Part shown: positions 6,136 through 13,229 of the stretch, piece after piece | How the letters are laid out: each line of letters opens with the position of its first letter | Position numbering within the stretch: the first letter of the stretch is position 1 | Assembly (NCBI GenBank): GCA_938042055.1 | Contig: CALIRX010000059.1 | Location: forward strand, 1 to 14,491 | Direction of reading: 5' to 3' | Length of the DNA: 14,491 nucleotides | Source: an uncultured Candidatus Saccharibacteria bacterium | GTDB taxonomy: Bacteria > Patescibacteriota > Saccharimonadia > Saccharimonadales > Saccharimonadaceae | Made by a program: the position numbers and the translations under genes | Notes under the pieces: generated by a model | The model's input: the letters and a program-made list of their open reading frames with translations, nothing else | What the model was told of the DNA's origin: nothing | Databases searched by the model: none

Positions 6136-7329
6136 TTACTCCTTGTTCTTCTTTCGTCGCCTCAGAAATGCCGGCGTATCATCCTCATCATCGTCAGCTT
6201 CAACGGTTGGATTTTCCCAAATATTAGTTTCTGGCTCAGTCACAAAACTTTCGGCAGACTCTTCCTTGTCCAACTCTAGGTCAATATTTTTAACCATTTC
6301 GTCATCAACTTCTGTTTCGGCAGGTTTCGTGTCGTCGCCTACAGTCAAGCTAACTTCCTGCTGGCGGAATGTATCGCTATCAAATCCTGTCGCAATCACC
6401 GTAATGACCAGTTCGTCTTCCATTTCCGGCTTCAAAGTCGCACCAAAAATAATGTTGGCATTTGGACTAACAGCGCTAGTAATAATTTCTGCAGCCTCCT
6501 GAATTTCCGCCATACTCATATCGTAGCCGCCAGTTACATTGAACAGCACACCCTTAGCTCCATCAATCGACACCTCAATTAGAGGACTTTCAATAGCTTG
6601 CTGCGCCGCCTGAACCGCTCGGTCATCACCGCTCGCTCGCCCGATTCCCATCAAAGCTGAACCGGCATTACTCATAATCGCCTTAACGTCAGCAAAGTCA
6701 AGGTTAATCAAACCATGCTCAGTAATCAGTTCAGAAATACCCTGAACTCCCTGCCTCAAAACATCATCGGCAATCTTAAACGTTTCTAGTAGCGGCGTTC
6801 GGCGATCAATCGTCTGCAATAATCTGTCATTTGGAATAGTAATCAAGGTATCAACCTCGCGTCCCAAGTGAGAAATTGCCCAATCCGCGTTAACTCGGCG
6901 CTTTTCGCCCTCAAAACTAAACGGTCGAGTCGCCACGCCAACCACCAAAATACCAAGCTCGCGTGCCACTTCTGCCACAACATAGCCAGCACCAGAACCG
7001 GTTCCACCACCAGCACCAATCGTCACGAATACCATATCCGCGCCCTCTAACGCTTCCCTGATTTCGTCACGAGATTCATTAGCTGCGGCCTCGCCGACAG
7101 TAGGGTCGGCACCAGCACCCAAACCATTAGTTGCGTCACGACCAAGATGAATTTTTATGTCAGCCTTTGAATTGTGCAGCGCCTGGGCGTCCGTATTCAT
7201 AGCAATGAACTGAACGCCAGTTAGACCAGCGTCTTTCATTCGGTTAATAGCTGAGCCACCAGCACCGCCGACACCGACGACTTTTATGCTGGCAAATGTT
7301 TGAACTTCACTTGGTTGTATTTGCGGCAT
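6136..7329 (-). CDS. ftsZ: Cell division protein FtsZ
   Basis: A 397-residue tubulin-like GTPase forming the Z-ring. The nucleotide-binding N-terminal domain has VVGVGGAGGSAINRM (17-31), MNTDAQAL (44-51) and the signature GGGTGSG (107-113); the T7 synergy loop NLDFADV is at 209-215. A charged linker (about 330-380) leads to a conserved C-terminal peptide, DDTPAFLRRRKK, which binds FtsA. Two departures from common bacterial FtsZ are visible: GGSA instead of GSNA in the first glycine loop, and GGGTGSGAGY instead of GGGTGTGAAP (Ser is the tubulin-like residue). The ATG at 7329 has an AGAGGGA Shine-Dalgarno. It follows ftsA by 37 bases and precedes nrdR by 5, indicating one operon. Confidence 0.97.
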   Translation of the reverse strand: MPQIQPSEVQTFASIKVVGVGGAGGSAINRMKDAGLTGVQFIAMNTDAQALHNSKADIKIHLGRDATNGLGAGADPTVGEAAANESRDEIREALEGADMVFVTIGAGGGTGSGAGYVVAEVARELGILVVGVATRPFSFEGEKRRVNADWAISHLGREVDTLITIPNDRLLQTIDRRTPLLETFKIADDVLRQGVQGISELITEHGLINLDFADVKAIMSNAGSALMGIGRASGDDRAVQAAQQAIESPLIEVSIDGAKGVLFNVTGGYDMSMAEIQEAAEIITSAVSPNANIIFGATLKPEMEDELVITVIATGFDSDTFRQQEVSLTVGDDTKPAETEVDDEMVKNIDLELDKEESAESFVTEPETNIWENPTVEADDDEDDTPAFLRRRKKNKE

Positions 7330-7366
7330 ATATTCCCTCTCTTAATCCTTACATAAAGTATATCAT

Positions 7367-8593
7367 TTATTTAAATCTAGCGAAAATATTTTTAAGTAAA
7401 CCGCCAGCTTTTTTAGTGACATCATTTGCGCCAACTATCGGTTTTACCTGCTGCGAAATACCCATAGAGTCGATCAACATCAGACCAACAGCAGCCGAAA
7501 ATTCCGCGCCTTTCACTTCATCGCTAACTCCACTATAGCCAGCCGGAACACCCAAGCGTGCCGCCACACTCAATTGATCTTTCGTAAACTCCACCATACC
7601 CTTGACTTTCGCCGCACCACCAACCAGCACAACGCCACTCGGCAGCTTTCCTAATCGTCCAGCTCTCTTCAGTTCTTTAGCAATTGCTTCAAAGATCTCT
7701 TCATATCGCGCCTGAACAATCTCATCAATTTCTTCTTGATTAAACTTATATGTCTGCTTTTCAACCTTTGTTTCAACTTCGCCCAAAACGTCGCCACCAA
7801 ATCTCGCATGCGCCAATTTCACAACTTCCGCAATTTCCGGATCCGTCCTAAGACCAATAGCCAAATCGTTCGTTACGTTCTGACCGCCCATTGGAATAAC
7901 CGCCAGATGTTGCAGATCGCCCTCTTCATAAATAGCAATTCCTGTAGTTGCCGCACCAAAATCAATCACCGCAACACCATTTTCACGCTGACTTTCTGTA
8001 AGAACGGATTGAGCTGCCGCCAAGACCGACGGAACAACAGACACAGCCTCAACCTTAGCCATTTCCGCCGACTTCTGTAGATTAGTAATGTGCGGGACCA
8101 AACCAGACACGACATTCGCCCTAATTTCCAGACGCGCGCCAGTCATACCAATTGGATCTTTAATATTATCCTGACCATCCAGCCTATACGCGTGCGCAAT
8201 AATATCTAAAATCTCTCTATTCTGCGGCACTTTTCCAGTTGTAGCCACTTCCTCCAGCCTTAATATATCATCGTGCGTAACTTCATTATTAACGGTTCCA
8301 ACGGTAATCATTCCGTCGGCTTTCGTGCTTAATAAATGAGATCCGTTAATACTCAACGTAGCTGCGTTAATCTGATGACCGCTCATTCGTTCGGCTGGCT
8401 CCAGTGCCTTATCAATAGCCTCAGCTGGACCACTCAAATTCGTTACGGTTCCCTTTCGCATTCCGCTATTCGGCGCTTCACCGACGCCAACAATTTTTGG
8501 CGCACCATTTTCTGCGTCAATATAACCAACGACACAGCGCACGTTTTTCGTGCCAATATCAATTCCTACCACATAACGAGATTGCTCCTGCAT
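7367..8593 (-). CDS. ftsA: Cell division protein FtsA
   Basis: A 408-residue actin-like ATPase that tethers FtsZ to the membrane. Visible motifs are phosphate-1 DIGTKNVR (12-19), the 1C/SHS2 region (about 80-165), phosphate-2 DFGAATTG (211-218), adenosine motif GGAAKVKG (325-332) and a C-terminal amphipathic helix GGLLKNIFARFK for membrane binding. Length is normal. No Shine-Dalgarno precedes the ATG at 8593; a near-consensus promoter ends seven bases before it, so the mRNA is predicted to start at or next to the ATG. It heads the operon ftsA-ftsZ-nrdR-Trx-like-VKOR and is divergent from the pilin-like gene. Confidence 0.95.
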   Translation of the reverse strand: MQEQSRYVVGIDIGTKNVRCVVGYIDAENGAPKIVGVGEAPNSGMRKGTVTNLSGPAEAIDKALEPAERMSGHQINAATLSINGSHLLSTKADGMITVGTVNNEVTHDDILRLEEVATTGKVPQNREILDIIAHAYRLDGQDNIKDPIGMTGARLEIRANVVSGLVPHITNLQKSAEMAKVEAVSVVPSVLAAAQSVLTESQRENGVAVIDFGAATTGIAIYEEGDLQHLAVIPMGGQNVTNDLAIGLRTDPEIAEVVKLAHARFGGDVLGEVETKVEKQTYKFNQEEIDEIVQARYEEIFEAIAKELKRAGRLGKLPSGVVLVGGAAKVKGMVEFTKDQLSVAARLGVPAGYSGVSDEVKGAEFSAAVGLMLIDSMGISQQVKPIVGANDVTKKAGGLLKNIFARFK

Positions 8594-8600
8594 AAGCTTT

Positions 8601-8630
8601 ATTATACAGGTTATGCCTATAATTTGGCAA
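8601..8630 (-). promoter_or_regulatory. ftsA operon promoter, leaderless type
   Basis: Minus strand TTGCCA (8630-8625), 18-base spacer, TATAAT (8606-8601) with an upstream TG. Only seven bases (AAAGCTT) separate the -10 box from the ATG, so the +1 position falls at or within a base of the start codon. Confidence 0.78.
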
Positions 8631-8654
8631 GTAAATTACCTTGTTGCTGCCAAA
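8623..8654. promoter_or_regulatory. Inverted repeat overlapping both divergent -35 regions
   Basis: TTTGGCA (8623-8629) and TGCCAAA (8648-8654) form a perfect 7-bp inverted repeat with an 18-base gap. One half covers the ftsA -35 box, the other overlaps the pilin -35 box. This fits an operator controlling both promoters, but the half-site resembles -35 sequence itself, so chance is possible. Confidence 0.35.
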
Positions 8655-8672
8655 AAATATTTCTGTTACAAT
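8644..8672 (+). promoter_or_regulatory. Promoter of the pilin-like gene, leaderless type
   Basis: TTGCTG (8644-8649), 17-base spacer, TACAAT (8667-8672) with a TGn extension (8664-8666). Nine bases follow before the ATG at 8682 and no Shine-Dalgarno is present, so the predicted 5' leader is 0-3 bases. Confidence 0.65.
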
Positions 8673-8681
8673 ATCCTCACA

Positions 8682-9308
8682 ATGAAAAACATAAACGGTT
8701 TTACTCTTGTCGAGCTTATTATAGGCATTTGTGTTATCGGTATTCTTACGGGGATTGCCACTATATCATATTCTAAGTTCAGAGAGAACGCGTATGACGC
8801 GGCTGCAAAAGAGACATTACATCAAGTCGAAACTGCTTTTAAATCATACGTAGCCGGTGGAAATAAAGTTCCTTTAAGGTATTATAAATCGCTTGGATTT
8901 TATGATAGTCCTGGTGGAGGATATACCGATTTAGGAGTAAAAGTGTTTGACGGCGGCGGTATTGGTCGCGCTATGCATCAGGCTAATTACATTCCAGACA
9001 ACTTATTAAATACCCTAAAAAATGGTCCAACAAAGGACACTTCACTAAAAAATAATATTGGATACAGAGAGTGTGGCAAAAATAAAGTATTTTTCTACAT
9101 TGAAGTATATAATGACGGAATCGAGCAAAAACAGATGCGCAAAAAGATGGACGATCTAAAATGCAGCCAAAAAACAGATCTAGATTGGCAAGCTGAGCAC
9201 GGCGTAACTCGTTATGCCGGCGGATGGGGCGGCGGCGATCTTGCCGCCCGTCCCCGATATATAGTCGCCGAGATAGATTTCGATAACGAATCGCTGGATT
9301 CAGATTAA
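8682..9308 (+). CDS. Type IV pilin-like / pseudopilin protein
   Basis: A 208-residue protein with a class III prepilin signal: MKNING|FTLVELIIGICVIGIL, cleavage after G6, Glu at mature position 5 (E11), then a hydrophobic helix continuing into a helical stalk (to about residue 57). The globular part has a cysteine pair (C131, C161) that could close a D-region loop, and a Gly-rich stretch (about 180-185). It is the only plus-strand gene here and stands alone; prepilin peptidase, ATPase and platform genes are not in the window. An in-frame ATG at 8613 lies upstream of the promoter and would put 23 residues before the prepilin signal, so 8682 is chosen. It ends three bases from the stop of the convergent map gene. 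Confidence 0.85.
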   Translation: MKNINGFTLVELIIGICVIGILTGIATISYSKFRENAYDAAAKETLHQVETAFKSYVAGGNKVPLRYYKSLGFYDSPGGGYTDLGVKVFDGGGIGRAMHQANYIPDNLLNTLKNGPTKDTSLKNNIGYRECGKNKVFFYIEVYNDGIEQKQMRKKMDDLKCSQKTDLDWQAEHGVTRYAGGWGGGDLAARPRYIVAEIDFDNESLDSD

Positions 9309-9311
9309 TAA

Positions 9312-10079
9312 TTAAAGCTTCGTGATAATCTCAGCGCCAGTTTCGGTAATCAGTACCGTATGCTCAAAATGCGCACCCAGACTGCCGTCTTTCATGCTAA
9401 TTGTCCAGCCGTCGCTGTCGGTAATAATTTTCTCACCGCCTAGGCTCGCCATCGGTTCAATTGCAATTGTGTCGCCAGCGTGTAATATCGGACCAGTTCC
9501 TCGCCTGCCATAATTCGGAATTTCTGGCTCCATATGCATACTCAGCCCCACGCCATGACCAACTAGTTCACGAATTATACCAAGCTTAGCCTTCTTCAGT
9601 ACAGCTTCCACGCCTGCTGAAATATCGCCAACTCTCGTTCCATCACCAGTTATCGCGTCAATTCCCGCATACAAACTCTGTTCAGTTGCGTGCAATAAAT
9701 GCTTCTTCGCGCCCTTAGGCTCCTCATCGACAACCATAGTAAAAGCGCTATCCGTCTTCATTCCACGATAGCCAATCACCAAGTCAAAGCTGACCACGTC
9801 GCCCTTTTCAAAAACATATTCGGTCGGGAAAGAATGCACTAACTGCTCATTCGTCGATGTACAAATCACTCCCGGGAATTTCACTTCGTCCGTAAGATAA
9901 GTCGCCTCTGCGCCAAAATCTTTAATTCGCTTGGCTACAAAATCATTAGCGTCCAGTTCACTCATTCCAGCCGTTACGGATTTTTTCAATTCATCGTAAA
10001 TTGTCGCAAGCATTTTACCGCACTCACGCATATCTTTCATCTGTTGCGGCGTTTTTTCTCCAGTGATCAATTGACTCAT
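9312..10079 (-). CDS. map: Methionine aminopeptidase, type I
   Basis: A 255-residue cytosolic enzyme that removes the N-terminal Met from nascent proteins. All metal and catalytic residues are visible: H82 (VHSFP), D99 (SFDLVIG), D110 (KTDSAF), H175 (GHGVG), H182 (SMHMEPEIPNYG), E208 (IAIEPM) and E239 (HFEHT). The fold is full length with no N-terminal zinc extension, hence type Ia. Its ATG overlaps the adk stop (ATGA), so translation is coupled. It is the last gene of rpsU-yqeY-adk-map and runs into the convergent pilin-like gene with a 3-bp gap; no terminator is visible between them. Confidence 0.97.
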   Translation of the reverse strand: MSQLITGEKTPQQMKDMRECGKMLATIYDELKKSVTAGMSELDANDFVAKRIKDFGAEATYLTDEVKFPGVICTSTNEQLVHSFPTEYVFEKGDVVSFDLVIGYRGMKTDSAFTMVVDEEPKGAKKHLLHATEQSLYAGIDAITGDGTRVGDISAGVEAVLKKAKLGIIRELVGHGVGLSMHMEPEIPNYGRRGTGPILHAGDTIAIEPMASLGGEKIITDSDGWTISMKDGSLGAHFEHTVLITETGAEIITKL

Positions 10080-10633
10080 TTTACACCCTCAACGATACCG
10101 CGACTAACCAACTCTCTCTCGATTTCATCATGAACTTGCCCGACAGTTCCAACACCGCTCATATGTAAAATTGGAACACCATTGTCATTCAAATAATCCA
10201 GAATCGGGTAAATTTCACCTCGATAAATACTGAGTCGTTTGTCGATTGCTTCAGGCGTGTCGTCAACTCGACCGCGAACCCTCAAACGCTCCAGAATTTC
10301 ATCGCGCGGAACTTCCAGCACAATCACCAACTTAACGTCTTTTCCGTGATGTGAACGCGACTCAATCAGCCATTTAGCCTGCTCTAATTGTCTTGGATAA
10401 CCGTCCAGAATTACGCCATTAATATCCTTAGCTTTATTAAGAGCCTCGCCCATCAAACCGTTGATAGTTTCCATTGGCACCAGTTCGCCAGATTGCATGC
10501 GATGAATCAATTCACCATCGTGAGTATCGCGCAACAACTGCCCGGCACTAAGCCAACGCCAACCATGACGCGCCGCTAAAATTTGCCCCTGCACACTCTT
10601 ACCAGCACCCGCCGGTCCAAAAAATACAATCAT
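10076..10633 (-). CDS. adk: Adenylate kinase, short-LID form
   Basis: A 185-residue P-loop kinase converting AMP and ATP to two ADP. P-loop GPAGAGKS at 6-13; the AMP-site motif LDGYPR at 76-81; a short LID at about 119-130 (VRGRVDDTPEAIDKRL) with no zinc-binding insertion. The P-loop differs from the usual GxPGxGKGTQ: Ala replaces Pro and KSVQ replaces KGTQ, so another small nucleoside monophosphate kinase specificity cannot be wholly excluded. A strong AGGAGG Shine-Dalgarno sits about six bases before the ATG, next to the yqeY stop. It is followed by map in a 4-bp overlap; adk-map pairing supports the call. Confidence 0.9.
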   Translation of the reverse strand: MIVFFGPAGAGKSVQGQILAARHGWRWLSAGQLLRDTHDGELIHRMQSGELVPMETINGLMGEALNKAKDINGVILDGYPRQLEQAKWLIESRSHHGKDVKLVIVLEVPRDEILERLRVRGRVDDTPEAIDKRLSIYRGEIYPILDYLNDNGVPILHMSGVGTVGQVHDEIERELVSRGIVEGVK

Positions 10634-10642
10634 TTTTTCCTC

Positions 10643-11101
10643 CTATTTTGTGAGTTTTTCTTTAACAATTTTTGCCACCAACGCACCATCCGCAGCATTG
10701 CCGACTTTATTTTTTACCGCGCCAATAACTTGTCCCATTTTCTGAATTGAGACATCGTCCATACCCGCAATAACTTCTTCTACAATCTTTGAGATTTCCG
10801 CCTCGCCAAGTTGCTCTGGCAAAAATTCTCGTAAAATTTCCGCTTCTTTTTCTTCAGGCTCCGCCAACTCCGCACGGTCATTCTTTCGATATAAATCCGC
10901 GCTTTCGACGCGCTTTTTCACTTCTCGAGCAACGACTTTTTCAATTTCAGAATCATCCAAGCCGTCTTCTCGCTTGCCCAAAGAAACTTCTTCGTTTAAG
11001 ATTGCTGCCTTTAGATTACGCAAAACATCACCACGAAAACGATCGCCGCTCAATAGAGCGGCTTTCATTTCACTAGTAATGCGCTCTTTTAGCGCAGACA
11101 T
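10643..11101 (-). CDS. yqeY: GatB/YqeY domain protein
   Basis: A 152-residue, mostly helical protein matching the YqeY family: N-terminal LKERITSEMKAALLSGDR, central EVKKRVESADLYRKNDRAELA, then ILREFLPEQL and a C-terminal helical domain with KMGQVIGAVKNKV related to the tail of GatB, the tRNA-dependent amidotransferase subunit. Family members are implicated in tRNA-linked functions, but the biochemical role is not settled. Its ATG shares one base with the rpsU stop (TAATG); the rpsU-yqeY pair is common in bacteria. The adk start follows 9 bases after its stop. Confidence 0.9.
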   Translation of the reverse strand: MSALKERITSEMKAALLSGDRFRGDVLRNLKAAILNEEVSLGKREDGLDDSEIEKVVAREVKKRVESADLYRKNDRAELAEPEEKEAEILREFLPEQLGEAEISKIVEEVIAGMDDVSIQKMGQVIGAVKNKVGNAADGALVAKIVKEKLTK

Positions 11102-11316
11102 TAACGCACCCCTAGGCGCATTTTTGCCGTTTTTTCAGCTCGTCGCTCGCGGCGAATAATAGCTTTTTTACGACGCTCGGTCTTTGAAATTGGTTTTTCA
11201 AAACGCATAACGCTCTTAGCGCGAGCCAAAACACCGCTTTGCAAAACCCTGCGGTTGAAACGACGAATGATATTTTCGTTCGCTTCCTTCTGATCTTTAC
11301 GTGTTACTTGTACCAT
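11101..11316 (-). CDS. rpsU: Small ribosomal subunit protein bS21
   Basis: A 71-residue, very basic protein of bS21 type: VTRKDQKEANENIIRRFNRRVLQ followed by the RFEKPISKTERRKKAIIRRERR tail. bS21 binds the 30S platform near the anti-Shine-Dalgarno end of 16S rRNA. It heads the operon rpsU-yqeY-adk-map. The start codon lies nine bases after a consensus -10 box and has no Shine-Dalgarno, so the first gene of the operon appears leaderless while downstream genes are coupled or have Shine-Dalgarno sequences. Confidence 0.93.
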   Translation of the reverse strand: MVQVTRKDQKEANENIIRRFNRRVLQSGVLARAKSVMRFEKPISKTERRKKAIIRRERRAEKTAKMRLGVR

Positions 11317-11325
11317 ACTGCAAAC

Positions 11326-11354
11326 ATTATAACAGATAAGAAAGTATTTGCCAA
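11326..11354 (-). promoter_or_regulatory. Promoter of the rpsU-yqeY-adk-map operon
   Basis: Minus strand TTGGCA (11354-11349), 17-base spacer, TGT then TATAAT (11331-11326). This is the best promoter match in the window. The ATG of rpsU begins nine bases after the -10 box, giving a predicted leader of 0-3 bases. Confidence 0.8.
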
Positions 11355-11359
11355 CTAGA

Positions 11360-11896
11360 TTATCCCTTCACCTTCTTTGACGTGAGATTTAATACCTCAC
11401 CATCAGGAGTAAACGTAATAGTATAAGTGGTCACATCAGCCCGTATATGCCTATTACAGTCAAATCTGTATTCTGTAACAGGGATCTTGGCAGTATACGT
11501 ACCATCATCATTTTCAGAAATTTTAACTTTGGCAAGGTCACAAGGAATATTTTCTGGCAAAGTCGAATCGCCAGGAACTTCTCCATTCGCATCACTGGAT
11601 AAAGACAATTGAACGCCATTATTTATCTCATACATTACGTCCTTTAGGGAAATTAAGTGACCAGCAGCTGCTACCAAAGAACTCAAGCTAGAAGCTTCAT
11701 TCAAATGTTCAGCGAATTCCTTATGTTTACCCGCTACGTCATCATACTCTTCTTTAAGATCCGCTAAGGCTTTGCCAGGCAGCTCCGAGCGTGTATCTTC
11801 GTGATAATTAGTCAGTAACTTTAGCGCTACCCTCCCCAGGCTAGTATGTGTATCTTTCTGATATATAATTTCACTGCCGCTATTAGAAAACTCCAT
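11360..11896 (-). CDS. Hypothetical protein, no recognised family
   Basis: A 178-residue acidic protein with no signal peptide or membrane span. Residues about 18-95 look helical and include a charged segment (ALADLKEEYDDVAGKHKEFAEHL, in two pieces at 44-65) that may form a coiled coil. Residues 118-176 look like beta strands (LAKVKISENDDGTYTAKIPV, then TTYTITFTPDGEVLNLTS) with C119 and C147. The ATG at 11896 is preferred to an in-frame TTG at 11914 because GGGAGG lies about ten bases upstream of the ATG. It was probably the original neighbour of recJ before the hydrolase cassette arrived, given the recJ-tail repeat just upstream. Function unknown. Confidence 0.65.
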   Translation of the reverse strand: MEFSNSGSEIIYQKDTHTSLGRVALKLLTNYHEDTRSELPGKALADLKEEYDDVAGKHKEFAEHLNEASSLSSLVAAAGHLISLKDVMYEINNGVQLSLSSDANGEVPGDSTLPENIPCDLAKVKISENDDGTYTAKIPVTEYRFDCNRHIRADVTTYTITFTPDGEVLNLTSKKVKG

Positions 11897-11943
11897 ATAT
11901 ACCAAACCTCCCAAAAAATTCTCCCACCCAAAAATATTAATAC

Positions 11944-11952
11944 ACTATAACA
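11944..11952 (-). promoter_or_regulatory. Extended -10 promoter of the 178-residue protein gene
   Basis: Minus-strand TGT followed by TATAGT (11949-11944). A weak TTACTT sits 18 bases upstream, inside the 49-bp repeat. Predicted leader is about 40 bases with a GGGAGG Shine-Dalgarno. Confidence 0.45.
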
Positions 11953-11967
11953 ATACATCTACTCTAC

Positions 11968-12016
11968 AAGTAATGCAACTATTACACCTAAGCCAAATGC
12001 AATAATCGCCCTGCAA
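11968..12016. repeat. 49-bp direct repeat, copy A (relic of recJ 3' end)
   Basis: Matches 13219-13267 at 44 of 49 positions without gaps. On the minus strand it still encodes GRLLHLA-stop, the last seven residues of RecJ, followed by the same post-recJ spacer, yet here it lies after the hydrolase stop (12022-12020) and is not in a gene. Inside the coding part the only changes are a synonymous Leu codon and changes in the codon before GRLLHLA. Confidence 0.9.
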
Positions 12017-12019
12017 GCT

Positions 12020-13162
12020 TTAGGCGGACAAGGCGAGATCTTTAGTATCAGCGCCATACACAATCGCTAACACAGTAGGGTCGTTCATGACATTGTGAGT
12101 GTGGTTGTTTAAAATTCCATATAGTCCGACTTCAGCACTTGTCGACTTAGGCTCACCATTCACAATACCGACAATGCGAGCCATGTCACGCATATTAGTC
12201 AAATGACTACCTTCGGGTACAAATATAATAATATTGTTTCGGACATTTGGCGCGGCTTTCAATAAATCTTCCAATAAGCCATCATTACTTAAGGCAAAAG
12301 GATCAGTAAGGAATTGCTGGCGCCAACCTTGTTTCGGTGGAGCAAACTCGACACTTGACTCTCCTGAGAGTTTACCAACCTCCTCAATAACTTTAGGATC
12401 TTCTCTCTGCAAGAACTCCAAGCCCAGTTCTTTTGCGCTTGGACTCAATGATTCCTTGCCGTAACGTGTCAATTCCACGCCCTCTTTTCCTATGAAATTT
12501 GCCGCCAAAGCAACAAGTCCCATATTACTACGCGACCCTACCGGATCGAATAGTCGTAGCTCATTAACCTTAGATTCCATGTGAGCAACTGACGACGTCG
12601 CAACACGACCACCCAAAGAATGTCCACCAACACTAACCTCGTCGAAATCTTTCGCGACATGGTCAATTACTGGACCAACATATTCCCCTAAGCTACCGTA
12701 GCTACCAGTCTTTCGTATCTCCTTACGAACAGACTCGGGCAGCATCCCAGAATTACCCACTCCCGGCATGTTCATAACCATAATAGCTGTATCCGGATTC
12801 TCGCACGCCAGAACGGCGGCTTCTCGAATTGCGTTTGGATGACGGAAATTTCCTCCCCATCCATACAAAACAGCCTGAATCTTATTCGCATTTTCATTAC
12901 CAAATATCGCGACTTCAAGCCCAACTCTACCCAGTCCACTAAATACACGAATATAGCGCTGATCTCTCAGTTGTTCAACAGTCTTATTCATATGGTTTGA
13001 ATTGTAAGATTCCTCAGCCAAGCGACGCATATCTTCCTGCGTAGCAAGTTGTATAGTCTTTCCCTGTCTTAAGCCGCTATCAATCTTGGCGACCTGTAGA
13101 CCATTCTCAAAGCCATAATCTGTACGTTTAGATGACGGCGTCCAAAGTTTTTCTGAACTCAT
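12020..13162 (-). CDS. Alpha/beta hydrolase fold protein
   Basis: A 380-residue protein without signal peptide. The hydrolase core begins near residue 94 (KIQAVLYGWGGNFRHPNAIR), with a nucleophile elbow GGHSLGG (179-185), Ser182 being the likely nucleophile. Acid and histidine candidates are D206 (RLFDPVG), E318/H320 (VPEGSHLTNM) and H354/H356 (NNHTHNVMNDP); the sequence alone does not settle which complete the triad. The N-terminal 90 residues are not recognised. Substrate is unknown. The ATG at 13162 has a GGAG Shine-Dalgarno and its own consensus promoter. The gene is framed by 49-bp repeats carrying the recJ 3' end, so it looks like a one-gene cassette inserted after recJ. Confidence 0.8.
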   Translation of the reverse strand: MSSEKLWTPSSKRTDYGFENGLQVAKIDSGLRQGKTIQLATQEDMRRLAEESYNSNHMNKTVEQLRDQRYIRVFSGLGRVGLEVAIFGNENANKIQAVLYGWGGNFRHPNAIREAAVLACENPDTAIMVMNMPGVGNSGMLPESVRKEIRKTGSYGSLGEYVGPVIDHVAKDFDEVSVGGHSLGGRVATSSVAHMESKVNELRLFDPVGSRSNMGLVALAANFIGKEGVELTRYGKESLSPSAKELGLEFLQREDPKVIEEVGKLSGESSVEFAPPKQGWRQQFLTDPFALSNDGLLEDLLKAAPNVRNNIIIFVPEGSHLTNMRDMARIVGIVNGEPKSTSAEVGLYGILNNHTHNVMNDPTVLAIVYGADTKDLALSA

Positions 13163-13200
13163 AAAAATATCACTCCAAATAAATTTAAGCTATTGGATTT

Positions 13201-13229
13201 ATTATACAATATATATCTAAGTAACGCAA
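13201..13229 (-). promoter_or_regulatory. Promoter of the alpha/beta hydrolase gene
   Basis: Minus strand TTGCGT (13229-13224), 17-base spacer, TATAAT (13206-13201) directly preceded by TTG. The -35 box lies inside repeat copy B. The leader is about 35 bases and carries the Shine-Dalgarno. Confidence 0.65.

Noticed and set aside
8336..8776. Plus-strand open frame of 146 codons opposite ftsA
   Set aside because: It lies antisense to well-conserved FtsA codons, runs through both divergent promoters, and its product shows no family features; it is a shadow frame.
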